A DNA stretch of 64,000 nucleotides from Entonaema liquescens (taxonomy: Eukaryota > Ascomycota > Sordariomycetes > Xylariales > Xylariaceae). The notes beneath the pieces are model-generated. The model saw only the letters and a list, made by a program, of their open reading frames with translations, did no database searches and was not told the DNA's origin. The stretch is taken from assembly GCA_902805475.1 (NCBI GenBank), contig CADCSX010000001.1, positions 3,906,001-3,970,000 on the forward strand. Reading direction: 5' to 3'. The translations under genes were made by a program, and so were the position numbers. Below are positions 23,325 to 35,030 of this stretch, in pieces; the first letter of the stretch is position 1, and each line of letters opens with the position of its first letter.

Positions 23325-24644
23325 TCGAGGGAGGGTAAAGACTCCTAAAATCTACGATTAGGCCCTGGTATAATGGAACGGCATCTTTTCGTGGGTCATG
23401 CCTCGGTGTAGCGGCTTGCCCTAATCATCTAATCCGGGGCTTTCAAGGTCGAGACAGGAAGTCTAGCGGCGTGGTCATAATATATTATTAATTTCGCATA
23501 TATACTTGTCCTTTAATTATGTGACTTGCACCTATCAATACTGAGTTACTTTGAGTAATGTTGCAATATCTCGTACGGTATGAGAGCTGGGATTAGCTGG
23601 AAAGCCCCTGGATCATATAGGAACCCAAAGGCTCTAGAATCTATTCGGTAGACATGATGTTTCTGATTGTAATATACCATACATCATAAGAAGAGTGACC
23701 AAATAGCTTTGCTGTATTTATGGGAGCAGCATCTCCGCGTATACCTACTCGTATAATCATCGGACCCTTTCCAAGTCAAAGAAGCCTTGGGCAGCGTCCT
23801 TCACCAAGATATTGCCTTCCCCTTTTTCGATCTGCAAAATAGCGTTGAGTCTTTTTTATAGTTGACTGGTTGGGCGAGTATCCATAAGGGTTCGTTTTTG
23901 CCTTCACAAGGCAATTAAAATACTACGGGCTAAAAGAAGGGGAAAGATATCAACTAACGCTCTCTTAGAAATTGAGAGAGGGTATAAGTTCTAAGCTATG
24001 TCTAAGGTCCGCTCCCATTCCAATACCGCCTCCAATACCAAGGATGGACATTTATCAGTAAATAGTACCGCCGTTTGAACTTCGAGAACTAACGAGAGCT
24101 TGGTTTGCAGTCTCAAGTCACGTATCTACAAAATCCTCAGCGCAAGTACAAGCCCGAGGCATTTCGAGGGTCGATCTTTATTGCTGACTCCGGGACCCTT
24201 CCTCATCGGTGGAATATTTGCTAGAATCATCATGACTTGGAGGACGAAGCTTTCGCATTCAATATTCAGGGAGTACCAACCTTGATTGTCGTTACTCTCG
24301 TATTGTTTGCATTAAGCCCTCCATGCCTCTGGAAGTCTTTAGTGAATATCAAGCCCACAGCTAGCAATACACCATATCACTGATTTGACGAGGTTAAATT
24401 CGACCGAGCTACCATGGTAGAACAACTCAAACGAATCAGACCCCCAAATACAGAACGTTTCGATGGGTTATGATAAATCGTAACAGAATGGCCAGTGACC
24501 TACAAGCAAGAACCACATTGGATTCCGTCTACGGGAGCCATGATGTCCCCAAACAATAATATATAATTCAATACTCTTGTAGTAATAATACTCTATCTAT
24601 CAACATTGGCTATCTTTGGAACACTATCTCTATCATCCCAAGCC
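23325..24644. other. 1.3-kb intergenic region between DUF3632 paralogs
   Basis: No gene or recognisable repeat. The region is too diverged to align by eye with the other paralog spacer. Confidence 0.45.
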
Positions 24645-25596
24645 ATGGATCCCGAAACCTTGGGTCCCCAACCTGTTGGATTCTTGCCTATGTTCGTGCT
24701 CTACGACAGCGACCCTTCAGAGATGGATTATGCCATCTGCGACGCTCTCAACACGCATATCGGGCTGCGGCAGGGGGCAACGCAACAGGCGTCGGCTTAT
24801 CTAGACAGCCTTAGGCCACGGGAAAGGCATCTACAGAGTAACGAAAGAGCGAGATTGATCTCGTCCTTTCTTCGTAGATTCTGGAGAACCTTCCTCAAGC
24901 TCGCCAGCCAAGTCCCGGGCGAAAACGAAGCCCAAAGCAATCTCGTGATATTGCTTAACAACTTGATGAGCTACACCCGACCCCTCGAGGTATGTATTCA
25001 TAATTTCTTATCAAGAATGGCATCACAACTGACTTATCAGCAGCCTCAATTAAAATGGTGGGATAACCTACCGGGTCTCCAGAAAGCCGTCGAAGACCGC
25101 TGGCGTGGTAAGTAACCTTATTGTCGCATTTGATGAGCAACATGCCTCACCTAGAATTCTGCTGACCAAGGAAATAGAGCCTACGAGACGAGAAGATGAT
25201 CCTCAAGCATACAGCAGATGGATTAATCTAAACGCGTTCGCGTCTAGATTATACGGCACAGATCACCTTCATTGCTATCCTTTGGCCGTTAAAGCTCTGC
25301 GTCGTGCGCTCGAGGATCGCGAATCTTCAAACAGCGCCCTAAGGGGGTGCCGCATTATGACTGCCGCCCAGTGGATGTTTTATTCCCCCGACAAGTTGCT
25401 CTCCTTGATGTCTTGCCGGCCTGGAGAGGAAGATCGGAATGAACTTGCGAGCCCGCAATTCGCAGGGGAAGAAGTCTTTTCCTACGACCGATGGAACCAT
25501 TGGAAACTCCAGTTTCGCCGTTACGGTTCAGTAGTGGGGGATGCTACTACCGCGGCGTACTGCATGGACCAAATGGACGGGACTGGACAAGTGTAA
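24645..25596 (+). CDS. DUF3632 protein, paralog 2 of 3
   Basis: Exons 24645..24989, 25041..25107 and 25178..25596, about 276 residues. The N-terminal half has SSFLRRFWRTFLKLASQVPGENE; the DUF3632 core has RWINLNAFASRLYGTDHL, LAVKALRRALE and the AAQWMFYSPDKLLSL helix; the end contains YDRWNHWKLQFRRYG. Middle exon PQLKWWDNLPGLQKAVEDRWR corresponds to those of paralogs 1 and 3. The ATG at 24645 (MDPETLGPQ) was preferred to non-ATG codons upstream. Role unknown. Confidence 0.88.
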
Positions 25597-26823
25597 GAAG
25601 TAGATGCTTTGGCTTATCCACGTCGACGTCCCGCGCAGCCTACGTATCAGGCATAGCAAACTAGACTCGGAAAGAATGGGATTAGCTTTATATCTTGCCA
25701 GTATCTATAAACGAGTTACCTAGAAGCCGGTAAGGATATTCTAGGGGAGCATTATTAATACTAAAACATTTTCAGATGTTGATATGACTATCTTAAACAG
25801 ATTCTTAGTGTATGCTATACGTAGAAGGAATTTTAGATGTAGCAGTGAAGCTGCTATATAGTGCTGACTATAAGCTGTATACTGACTGAGTCTGTCAACT
25901 GTATGAGAGGGGGCCCTTATATACAGCTTTCGCCAAGATATCATCTGCTGTACCCGAAAGCTATCCCTTAACCACTCGTTTCAGCATATAGCCATGCTGT
26001 AATTGGTATCTATTGACACTTGCATTTCTATCGTAACCCTAGGGGTCTGTCTCGATTCTAGATTAGCTGTCATGTCCACTGAAACTACGGTCGAAAGTCC
26101 ATGATGTGCGCCATACGTAAAGTGAATGCCATGAACATTTCGCTGCTACATCGCAGCTGTATAGTAGTAAAGATTTATTAACACTTGCCCTTTTATCCTC
26201 TTGCCAGAGGCCACGCTCCCTTTGTATACTATAGGAGTTTAGTCGTAGCCTATTAAGACATTAGACGAGCTTCTACCATTATTTTGGGGCTCTATGGCAG
26301 ATACTGAAATGCAGGCTGCTTAGTAGAGTGCAAATATAGGGTTGTATTCGGTATAGTAGAGCCTCTTGCCTGTGTCTTTCCTAGTGTGCGAGTCGTTAAA
26401 AATAAGAAAAGACCCAACCTCGATAAACATTAGGCCCCAATCCAAGAGTTATCGCACTTTGTCATGTCACTCCTATATTGAAACGAGGCTTGGGTAAGAT
26501 CTCTTTAGTTAATGAGAAGTTTACAGCACCCGATCCTACTTGACGAAGTCAATACCTAAAACCAAGTGATTCTAATGGAAGTGAATTCCGTGTTACCTAA
26601 TGATACTGCGAGACAGACCGGGTTGGCGTAGAGACTAAGTTATCATATAGCAGAACTGTGACAAGATGATTCGTAACAAAACTCAGTCACCTCGTGTCGT
26701 CTCTATGGCGGTACCAGCTCTTTTCGAGTTGGTATATAATGCATATGTCTCTGGGTTCGAAGTTTCACTCCGTCTCTTACCACTTGCCATCTTCGCAATA
26801 TCCTCTCTATCTGGTCAAGCACC
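25597..26823. other. 1.2-kb intergenic region between DUF3632 paralogs
   Basis: No gene, RNA or clear repeat seen. A 105-codon open frame starting at 26666 overlaps the start of the next gene in another frame and is not supported. Confidence 0.45.
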
Positions 26824-27798
26824 ATGGCTTTCGCATCCAACAATCCTGTCTATCTTCCTAGGACCCGCCTGTACGGCGACAACCATTCCCGGGTCGACTG
26901 GAACATCTGCAGTACTCTCAACACGTACCTCGAGTCTAGTCGTAATTCGCCAATTGCTTTTGCCGAATCTCTCAATGCCTTGAGGCCATCGTTAAGACAA
27001 CTTCTCCCAGGGGAAAGCCGCGAGTCGAACGCGACATTCGATAGCGGATTCTGGCAAACTTTCGTCTCATTGGCTAAACAAGTTTCGAACGACAATGGAG
27101 AACTAGGACGTCTCGTAACTTTGATTAACGAATTAAGGTATCTACCGCCAAGCGGCGAGGTATGTGGCTATAAAGACCTCATAGGATCTCTCGATCTTTC
27201 ACTAATCTTTTCGTGAACAGTCCCAGACGAATCCCTGGTATTACCTACAGGGACTTCGAGAGGCCGTTTATCGTTCATGGAATGGTAAGCAGCCTCCACA
27301 ACGTGTTTCGTTTATCCCCACGGTTCCAATACTAACCGAATGACAGAACCTCCAAGCCACGAGGACATCGAAACGCCGTACACGGAATGGGTTAATCTAA
27401 ACGCATTCGCCTCTATACTTTATAATACAGAGATCCTTGAATGCTGGGGCCTAGGGATTACGGCTTTACGCCGCGCGTTGGAGAGTAGCCACCGTTCGAC
27501 CCCACCGCTCGAGGCTTGTCGCCTCAGAGCTGCCGCACAGTGGATGTACTACTCGTCAGAAAAGCTATTTAATGTAATGTGCAGCGAGAGTAGCGGCGAA
27601 GGCCAAGAGCTGTATCGGAGCAGTCGATTTACAGGTGCTATGGTCTTCTCCTTGGACCGTTGGATATTTTGGAAGCGGCATTTCGGCTATCGGTCCGAGG
27701 AATACAGTGGTGCTGAAATCGTGGTTAATGTTATGAACCGGGTGGATGGCAACATGCCTACTAGGAGACCAAGGGAAAGGAGGAGAGGGAGACATTAG
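26824..27798 (+). CDS. DUF3632 protein, paralog 3 of 3
   Basis: Exons 26824..27159, 27221..27284 and 27347..27798, about 283 residues; the second intron has an ideal ACTAAC branch. N-terminal half: FDSGFWQTFVSLAKQVSNDNGE. DUF3632 core: EWVNLNAFASILYNTEIL, ITALRRALE, RLRAAAQWMYYSSEKLF, then LDRWIFWKRHFGY. Unlike its two paralogs it ends in a basic tail (RRPRERRRGRH). It is closest to paralog 2 in the core. Function unknown. Confidence 0.88.
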
Positions 27799-29810
27799 GA
27801 TCTCAAGAGGCAGAGATTTGGGTACCATAGATGGTGAAGCTTTAGGAGACTGCACTTGGGCTTTACATATCTCTATGAGTTCGTACTATTAACATGCTTA
27901 TTCACCACGATCACGTTTCTTTGATTGTGCCCTTATAACCTTAGTGAGTAGACCGGAAAGTACAACATAGTGGCCTTGTGAAATATCTGGAGCAGGTAGG
28001 TAGGCGACAGAGACGATTAGTGTACGCCTGGGGAGCGTATCTCTTGACCTTTTCTAAGTTTTGATATATGCGCAATATTCTTAGACGAGTAGCTACGGTA
28101 ATATCTAGGGAGAAGTAGTTCGTCCGATTTATGTTCCTGTCTACACAGGTGATACAGGTGCTGTTACACTCGTCTAAGGGGCCACAGAAGTGACCTTAAA
28201 CGAAGTCAAAGCATGCTGTCCAGAAACAGAAGACCCTTCCCCTATTTATACGCTTGACAAGAGCATGGAACCATCCCTTAGCACTTGAGACAGCTAGAAT
28301 CAGTATTGCAGAGCTAGAATGTACGGTACTAGACATCTCAACAAGAATGTGTATAGGGTAGGCTTCCCTAACGCTGATAGAGGAGATTGTGATACTCATA
28401 CGGTTAAGATGCCACATCACCAGGAATCAGGTATCCGGAACGTTAATAGATAGAGCTTGCTTTATACGATACGGCTGCGTCGCTGGCGAAGAATAGGCTT
28501 TCATAGCTACCCAGGCATGAGATCGACATAGAGTTTTCACACCGAGCATTCCAGTGGCTCGGGCCTTAACAGATGAGGAACTTTGATTATCATTGGATTC
28601 TCTAGCTGGGCTTCCCAGTAACTGCAAGATACCTCAACCGTATTCCAATGGGATCCCACCGAGATACTTGACTAGATATGACGTACGAAGAGGCACATGA
28701 TCCCCTCATTACTGCAGATTGAATTCTACCCATTATTCCCTGATTTCCGATTAAAGCTTGTGGGTTAATGGTGTAGACCAAACTTGGATCTGTCATCACG
28801 GAGAAGGAGAAACGGAAACTACCTAGAGAAACCAACTCCTTGGCAGCGCTGGAGGGATGTCCTGGCGTCTTCCCAAAGCTAGGTACCTCGAATCTAGCCA
28901 CTACGAATTCTTTACTATTCTCACAATCGTGCTCGAATCATAGGATTCAAAAACATAACCTCTTCTACAACGGCCACCTGAGATACAAGGTTGGCACTTG
29001 TCTACCTGCACTCAGCCCGAGTTAGAATTTGATGTAAGTACGAGAGGCTATACGCACAATATGGAAGCCGTGCGTTTTGAATGCTGCAGCACTACAAGGA
29101 AGTGTCTCCAAATCATGACGCCGTTGCTCATCAAATCCCCGCGACGGATGAGTCGAAAGTCGTCTAGTTAAACTTGGTCGGAATTCACCTTGTAGATAGG
29201 GGCCAATCGCGGATTATTCTGACATATCGCAGAGTCTCCTCGGAGTGGCATTGTATGTTTTCCTTAACCCTGGCTTACTACAGCTTCTAGCCTGCAAAGC
29301 ACGTCACGTCGCCCCATCATTGGCCCGAGATCTGTAGGGTTCCCCTCATAATCACTCCTACGAAAGTCGACCTGATGAGAAATTTAGCCTAACTGGGCAA
29401 ATTACTTGGTGGCTAATATAGGCTTCTCTTCGCGAGCCGAAATAGTGCGTATTATTCATCCAAGGCTTGCAGTACATGCTCTTACGCATATCGACCGGGT
29501 TCTACGGCGAAATTAGCAGGTGAACACCTTCCTTATTCCCAGTATAAGCGGACACCCGGCGGACTATTTAATTCGCGATAGAATCCGTGAGTGCCGATGT
29601 AACATACCAGGTAGTCATAAAAGCCTCCGTCGGCGGTGAACAAACACGTTCAACCTCCCCCGACGAGGCGATCACGTTCATATTTATAGGACATACATCT
29701 AAGAATCCTTATCGGTGCTCTGATCGATGATTGTGATCTCTATCGGCCTTTACTACACTTAGCTACTGCTGTTGGCGTATCCGCCAAGCTAAACAGCTAA
29801 ACGATAGACA
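27799..29810. other. 2-kb gene-poor region
   Basis: Three minus-strand open frames at 28901..28602, 28627..28427 and 28420..28196 lie head to tail; the last two share one frame with a single stop between. They could be the trace of a decayed gene, but no domain is recognisable. Otherwise empty. Confidence 0.4.
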
Positions 29811-31163
29811 ATGTCTAAGACGGCATCTTACGCGATGCGTCTCTTAGCCGTTTTGCTATTTAACGTCGCAACTGGCGCCGCAGTAAGACCTATCGCGGCT
29901 GTCGAAAACCTGATCGTATTTGGCGACAGCTACACCGACGAAGGTAGATTAGCGTATTTCCAGTCTCACAACGGCACAGCCCCGCCAGCAGGCACCGTCA
30001 TCCCCACGGCGAACGTGACTGCCAGCGGCGGCTACACATGGCCTCACTTTGCTTCGCGACAACTCGGCGCTACGACGTATAATTACGCAGGTGAGAATTG
30101 AAGACACCGTGAGGTTACTCGTAAGCTTCGCAAGCTTCGCAAGCTTCTCAAGCTTCTCAACGGACACCCCCAACGAATGCGCGACATAATCCTGACATCG
30201 AAATAGTGAGCGGTGCCACATGCTCTAACGAGATAGTATATCGTTATCTTGAATCTATCCATGGTCCTTTCCCATCCGTCATCGACTATGAAATACCCGC
30301 ATTCCTAGCAGACGTGGAATACGCCCTCGGCGCGAGCAACGGCACCTTTCTCTCGAACAGGAAGCCGAACAATACCGTCTACGCTCTTTGGATAGGGACT
30401 AACGATCTAGGAGTACACGCATTCCTCACGGACTCTCAGAAGCCGGGGACCACCATCTCCAATTTCACCGACTGCATCTGGTCCGTATTCGACGCCATAT
30501 ACAGCACGGGAGGTCGACACTTTGTACTATTCAACGAGGCTCCACTGGACCAGTCACCGCTTTACGCCTCGTCCCAGAGCGGCGGGGCGGGAGATAACCA
30601 GTACTGGGAAGACAAAACCTCCTACAACACAACCGAATACGAGCAAAAGATGCTCGAATATACGACCAGCGCAAATACGATATTCTCCTACGGCGCACCA
30701 TTCCAGCTCCTCGTAGAAGCCAGGTGGCCTGGTTCCTCTTTCAGCATATTTAACATTCACCAGCTCTTCTTGGATATCTACAAAGACCCCTCCGAGTACC
30801 TGGACGCGCCCGCGATTACCGACGCGCCATACTACGGATGTTCCATCACGGGATCGGGAGAGAAGAACTGCACGACTTCCGAGAATTCGCTCTCGAGCTT
30901 TCTATGGTGAGTCGGACCACGCTAGATTAGCAACGACGTACTGACTTGCCAAAGGTACGACGAGCTTCACCCGTCTTGGAAAGCAGGTACGCGTCGCATC
31001 GCCTCTAGGTTTAGATACGTCGGCTGATATCATCAGACGAAATCATCGCCGCCGAGTTTTTAAAGTTGCTCAACGGGACCTCACAATGGTATGTAGCGCA
31101 GTCTTTCGTCGTTCGCCGTACTTGATTCAATTGATTCTAACCGATTGCAGTAAGTTTGAATAG
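29811..31163 (+). CDS. Secreted GDSL/SGNH esterase, CE16 type
   Basis: Extracellular esterase, by family likely to remove acetyl groups from plant cell-wall oligosaccharides. Exons 29811..30090, 30207..30906, 30955..30986, 31037..31088 and 31151..31163 join in phase to 358 residues. A signal peptide spans about residues 1-23 (LLAVLLFNVATGAAV). Catalytic blocks: VFGDSYTDEGR (block I, nucleophile Ser), a glycine block YNYAVSGATCSNE, WIGTNDLG (block III, Asn), and YDELHPSWKAD (block V, Asp and His) formed across the exon 2/3 and 3/4 junctions. Many N-glycosylation sequons (NGT, NVT, NNT, NFT, NTT, NCT). The last tiny exon (KFE, stop) is the least certain. Intron 1 carries a 9-bp tandem repeat. 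Confidence 0.9.
30122..30160. repeat. 9-bp tandem repeat inside intron 1 of the esterase
   Basis: About four copies of AAGCTTCGC/AAGCTTCTC lie within the first intron, which at 116 nt is longer than its neighbours. Probably slippage growth within an intron. Confidence 0.75.
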
Positions 31164-31698
31164 ACGAGCCGAACTCGGTCTCTCGAAGTCTGAATGCCAA
31201 ATCTTGCCGGCTTGTCTCAATAGAGGTTTCTCAATCTTGATCGAAGGCTAACATGAACTACCTAGATGGTGCTTATTATTAAAGTTGGCTCGCGATATAA
31301 ACGGACCTTCAAGTCGTAATCACAAATAGAACAGCATAGAGTGTTTACCTAATCCCAAAGACATCCTAGTTTCTTCATTGGTCGAAAACTGTGACTACAT
31401 AACTCTAGGTTAAGACTTTTTGCAAGGTACCTAATGAGAGTAACGTAGCGTCAATCGCAAAGTTGTAGAAGATTTAGTATCTAGCGGAATAAAATGACCG
31501 CCCTTAAGCTTCGGATCTAAGCCTGTACGCACGACGGTTGAGCGGAAAGTCTAGCACATTCGAAGCAACTAAATTAGACGGTACGCGACAGTAGGGCTAC
31601 ATGTATGCTACATATAACAACTATAAGTACGGCTACCCCTGCATTTTGATATCTGCCGTTAAGCCCGCTCGTCTTCACGAACTATCCCTCCAGCCACC
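31164..31698. other. Intergenic, no gene
   Basis: Spacer between two same-strand hydrolase genes; nothing recognised. Confidence 0.5.
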
Positions 31699-32456
31699 AT
31701 GTCAGCAAAACCTCACATCGTCGGACCAACAGAAGGCCACTATCACACACATACCATCATCCTCCTACATGGCAGAGGGAGCGACCGCGAAGAGTTCGCA
31801 AGCGAGTTCTTCGAAAGCGAAGCGTCGATGCCCATTAGCCAACCCAGGACTCTACGCGATCTATTTCCGACCGTCCGCTGGGTTTTCCCCTCGTCGCCAA
31901 TCACGCATTCCGAACGGTTCGGATGCATGGAATCGCAATGGTTCGACATGTGGTCGACAGAAGAACCTAACAGCCGACCAGAGACCCAGATTGCGGGGTT
32001 GAGGCAGAGTATAGATCTGGTCTTGGATGTCGTGAAACGGGAGGAAAGCATAATCTCTCGCGACAAGATCTTCCTAGGGGGGATCAGCCAAGGGTTTGCC
32101 ACCGCGTACTGCGCCTACGAAGTCGGCGAAAAGGGGTACGCCGGCTTAATCGGTTTTCGCAGTTGGGCGCCTCTATCCGCCTCGGCTCTCATACGAGAGC
32201 ACACTCCAGAAGTATCCAACGAGACTACGCAGAAACTTACTCCCGTGTTTTTTTTTTTTTTTTTTAGGACACTGCAAAGACGACGCCGTCGTCCCCGTGG
32301 AAGAAGGTAGAAAGCTCTGCGACTTTCTTAGGGGCGCCTAGGGACCATCGTGGAGTCTCACGAGTATCGAGATGGGGGACATTGGATCAACGAGCCGCAG
32401 GGGTAGACGATATCGTCGGGTTCCTACAACGTAGCGTTACCTGGTCGAAGAGTTAG
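31699..32456 (+). CDS. Acyl-protein thioesterase/phospholipase-carboxylesterase family; frame interrupted
   Basis: Alpha/beta hydrolase of the family that deacylates proteins or lysophospholipids. Motifs in order: TIILLHGRGSD (oxyanion loop, about residues 19-29), GGISQG (nucleophile Ser, about 135), CKDDAVVPVEEG (catalytic Asp) and YRDGGHWINEPQG (catalytic His). The frame breaks three times: at an 18-base T run (32247-32264) where the family usually reads VFLGH; at GGGG near 32331-32334; and at GGGG near 32400-32403. One more G in each of the last two runs gives continuous family-like protein to the stop at 32456 (DDIVGFLQRS end). All catalytic residues are present. Either the assembly under-calls G runs and mis-sizes the T run, or the gene is freshly inactivated. 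The first ATG gives the family-like start MSAKPHIVGP. Confidence 0.75.
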
Positions 32457-33465
32457 GAGTGAGTTTTCTTAGTAGTAGTCCAAGTGCTAGCAAGACGCGG
32501 TGGATCGTCCCCAGGAGTTATTCGTCGAATCCTAGCAGTGCTACAGATAATTACTTAGGAATGCCTCGCGGCAAGACGTGCGATTAAGGAAATAGGAGAA
32601 GGCCAACGTCAAAGAGCACTCTATATGACTTTGGAATAATAAGCAACGATTGATTCTGGGTCTAGTGGTGTTTTAACATCGCAAAGTACCGGGCAGGTAT
32701 CTAGAGAATTAACCCTTTAGGACTACGTAGGGGTTGAAGGATATGTATTAGTGTAGTCATTGTTCAACATGCAGCCTTGGTCAACTCACAGTGGATGATA
32801 AGTACCTATCTGGAGACTTGCTGCCCATTTATAAGCTGCGAGGTAACTGCGTAATTCAAATGTGCTCGACATAGAGCTGTAATGTACTAAATACCTAGGT
32901 ACAGTTTAGGTTACATCTTTAGGAGTAGGTACATCGGAACAGTTGAAGGACTGCCTCTACCTGCTCATGTACCTAGCCAAGTTAGTTGTGATAGCAACAG
33001 TCTTTAGCACTAACTCCCCTAGCGAGTGTTGCTGTAGTTCTACTCGAGTATCGCTCCTGCCTCGTCTGTGCATTGATACCTAAGACTTGGTGCCTAGCAA
33101 CAGTAAGTCCAAACTCACTCATGGAAACAGGCAGCAGCAAGGCAGTTGCTATCCTCCAAAGTTTCACCGCCTTTCGTGTATTAAAGTAAGTCGTAGTCCG
33201 CACACAACTTGGGAATTCTTTTTTTCCTCTTCCATCATTCCAACACAACTCATCAATTCCACCACAACCACAACCACAACCACAACCACAACCATCACCT
33301 ATCACCTGTCTATTGTCAATTGTCTATTGTCAATTGTCAATTATCTATTACCTAATGCCTATTGTATACTTTCAATTGACAATTGACAACTGTCTATTGC
33401 TCTAACTATTACCTATTGCTTATTGCCCATGGTAAGTTCGCGACATTAAGAATGTTCCCCAGTAT
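32457..33465. other. 1-kb gene-free transition region
   Basis: Marks the change from gene-bearing chromosome to the accessory part. It contains TAGGTA words (about 32885-32930) and the simple repeats described separately at 33260-33365. No gene seen. Confidence 0.5.
33260..33365. repeat. AACCAC microsatellite followed by CTATTGTCAATTG repeats
   Basis: About five tandem copies of the hexamer AACCAC (33262-33296) are followed by degenerate tandem copies of a TGTCTATTGTCAAT-like unit to about 33365, with more TGTCTATTG/CCTATTG words to 33426. Low-complexity DNA at the edge of the decayed-gene region. Confidence 0.8.
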
Positions 33466-33635
33466 TGCACAAGATCTAACTTTGAAATACAGACCTATAC
33501 TCTTCGACAAATACCGCGGCAGACATATAGTCCCTATACCTATAACCTATTGCAACAACACTATTACTCTTACTCTATAAGCTTGGTAAGTGTTTAATTC
33601 TAGCATGTCTATAACATAAGGTTTAGCTAACTTTA
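33466..33635. repeat. Direct repeat, left copy (~165 bp)
   Basis: Nearly identical to 35270-35433 (same strand), from AGATCTAAC through CTATAAGCTTGGTAAGTG to TTTAGCTAACTT, with roughly a dozen substitutions and one 6-base length difference. It sits directly before the decayed copy of the 55.2-kb gene. The two copies lie about 1.8 kb apart. Whether they are termini of an element or a duplicated spacer cannot be decided here. Confidence 0.85.
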
Positions 33636-33639
33636 GAGG

Positions 33640-34450
33640 AAATGCCAATTACGTGGCATCTTCCTTATAGACGTTATTAGGGCCAAAGAGTACTTAGAGT
33701 ATGGGGATAGGGTAGAGCAGAGATAGTTAAATATATTTAGGAGCCTAACCCAAATTGGACCCGTTCTTTTTGCGAGGCTCTGGACTTTCTAATAATGGCA
33801 TCTCCTTGCGGCAGAAACATAGGTTTCCTCTTATTATTTATTTAGTACGCAGTTGCCTGCTCTATTAACAATAGATATTGCGTGCCTATAAACAAATTGG
33901 ATAAAAGAAACTTATACTTTTTAAATATAAAAAATATTATAAAAAGGATTAGGGGAGCGTTTAATTTCCGGGATATTAGGGTTTAAATTTGTTAACTTTA
34001 AAAACGGGAAAGTTTAAAAGTTTTTTAGGAAGGGCAAATTTTAGCGGTTTTGGAGGAAAAAAGCTTCGGCGAAAGAATTAAGCTTTTTATTTAAAAAAAA
34101 AGGGTTGAGTTCCGGCCGTATGCTATAACAGTTAATTATTTAAAAGCTTTTACGAATGTTTTTAAAACAGTATTGGACCTTGGTTTTTTTATATTTTTCG
34201 ATATGGAAGGCCAGTTTCGGATAATTTTTAACTTCCGGTCGGAAAAAAACGCGTTAAAAAACTAACAATAACTTATCGACCTCCGTTTGCCTTTATTTTT
34301 AACGGAAATAAGACTAAAGGAAAAACGCCGCCTACGGATCATTACGTTAGCTAACGGCATAATCCCCAACGACGTCGCTATAAATGACAACTTGGGCATG
34401 GATAATCCTCCATCGCCTCAGAGCGACAACACCCTAGAGGGAACAGACCC
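33640..34450 (+). pseudogene. RIP-like decayed copy of the gene at 55248-57017
   Basis: Aligns base by base with about 55985-56740: the stretch around 33755-33800 (GGACCCGTTCTTTTTGCGAGGCTCTG, positions only) is almost identical to 56060-56090, and 34309-34435 matches EKRRLRI ... DNLGMDNPPSPQS of the intact protein. Differences are overwhelmingly C-to-T and G-to-A, producing long A/T tracts and many stops between 33880 and 34290. That is the expected footprint of repeat-induced point mutation. It covers about the middle and C-terminal half of the protein; the acidic N-terminal part is absent. Confidence 0.85.
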
Positions 34451-35030
34451 TACCTCACCGCCCTGGATACAGCAATCGATTTTAAGCTTTAGACCGCAGC
34501 TCGACATTATAGTCCAGCTCAGCTTCAACAAGGAGGAAAGCGTATTGGCTTCATATCATGTTTGTAGCTTAGTGATAGTTATTGTACCTAGTGTAGATTT
34601 ACAGTGAATCTTCCACTTCCTCATCAATCAAGCCTTATGTGACCGTGGTGCGGATATCAATCGCGACCTTGCTAGATGAGTGACTCCAACCGTGATCCTG
34701 TTTGCTCACTCTTAAATGAGGAGCCGTACGGTCGCTTTCATTCCAATTAAGATTCTGGTCTAAACGTGACGATCTTAGCCGTACCATCGTAGCCACAGAG
34801 TCCATACCCGGACGTTACCTCGCCTTCTAAGTTCCTTGCTACTTGACAGCTCCCTCAATGTTAGCCACATATTTTTCGCAGTGCCGTGGAGTGAACTAAT
34901 CACGCCTCATTGGTGGCGAGCGAGTCAACGACAGGCACCACCACTTAACGTATCCATTCACGAAGCCATTCATGAGGCAATATTGAATCTTTGAGCGCCG
35001 GTATCAGTTGAGCCGTAAATGTAGGTCTCT
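34451..35030. other. Unassigned sequence between decayed genes
   Basis: A short open stretch continues from the previous pseudogene to 34607. The rest shows no match by eye to the island genes and no other gene. Confidence 0.4.

Noticed and set aside
28196..28901. Three adjacent minus-strand open frames of 66-99 codons
   Set aside because: Two share a frame with one stop, hinting at a decayed gene, but no domain, paralog or splice pattern could be recognised, so no gene is called.
33260..33300. Telomere-like repeat
   Set aside because: The unit is AACCAC, not the fungal CCCTAA telomere unit, and it is internal and only about five copies.
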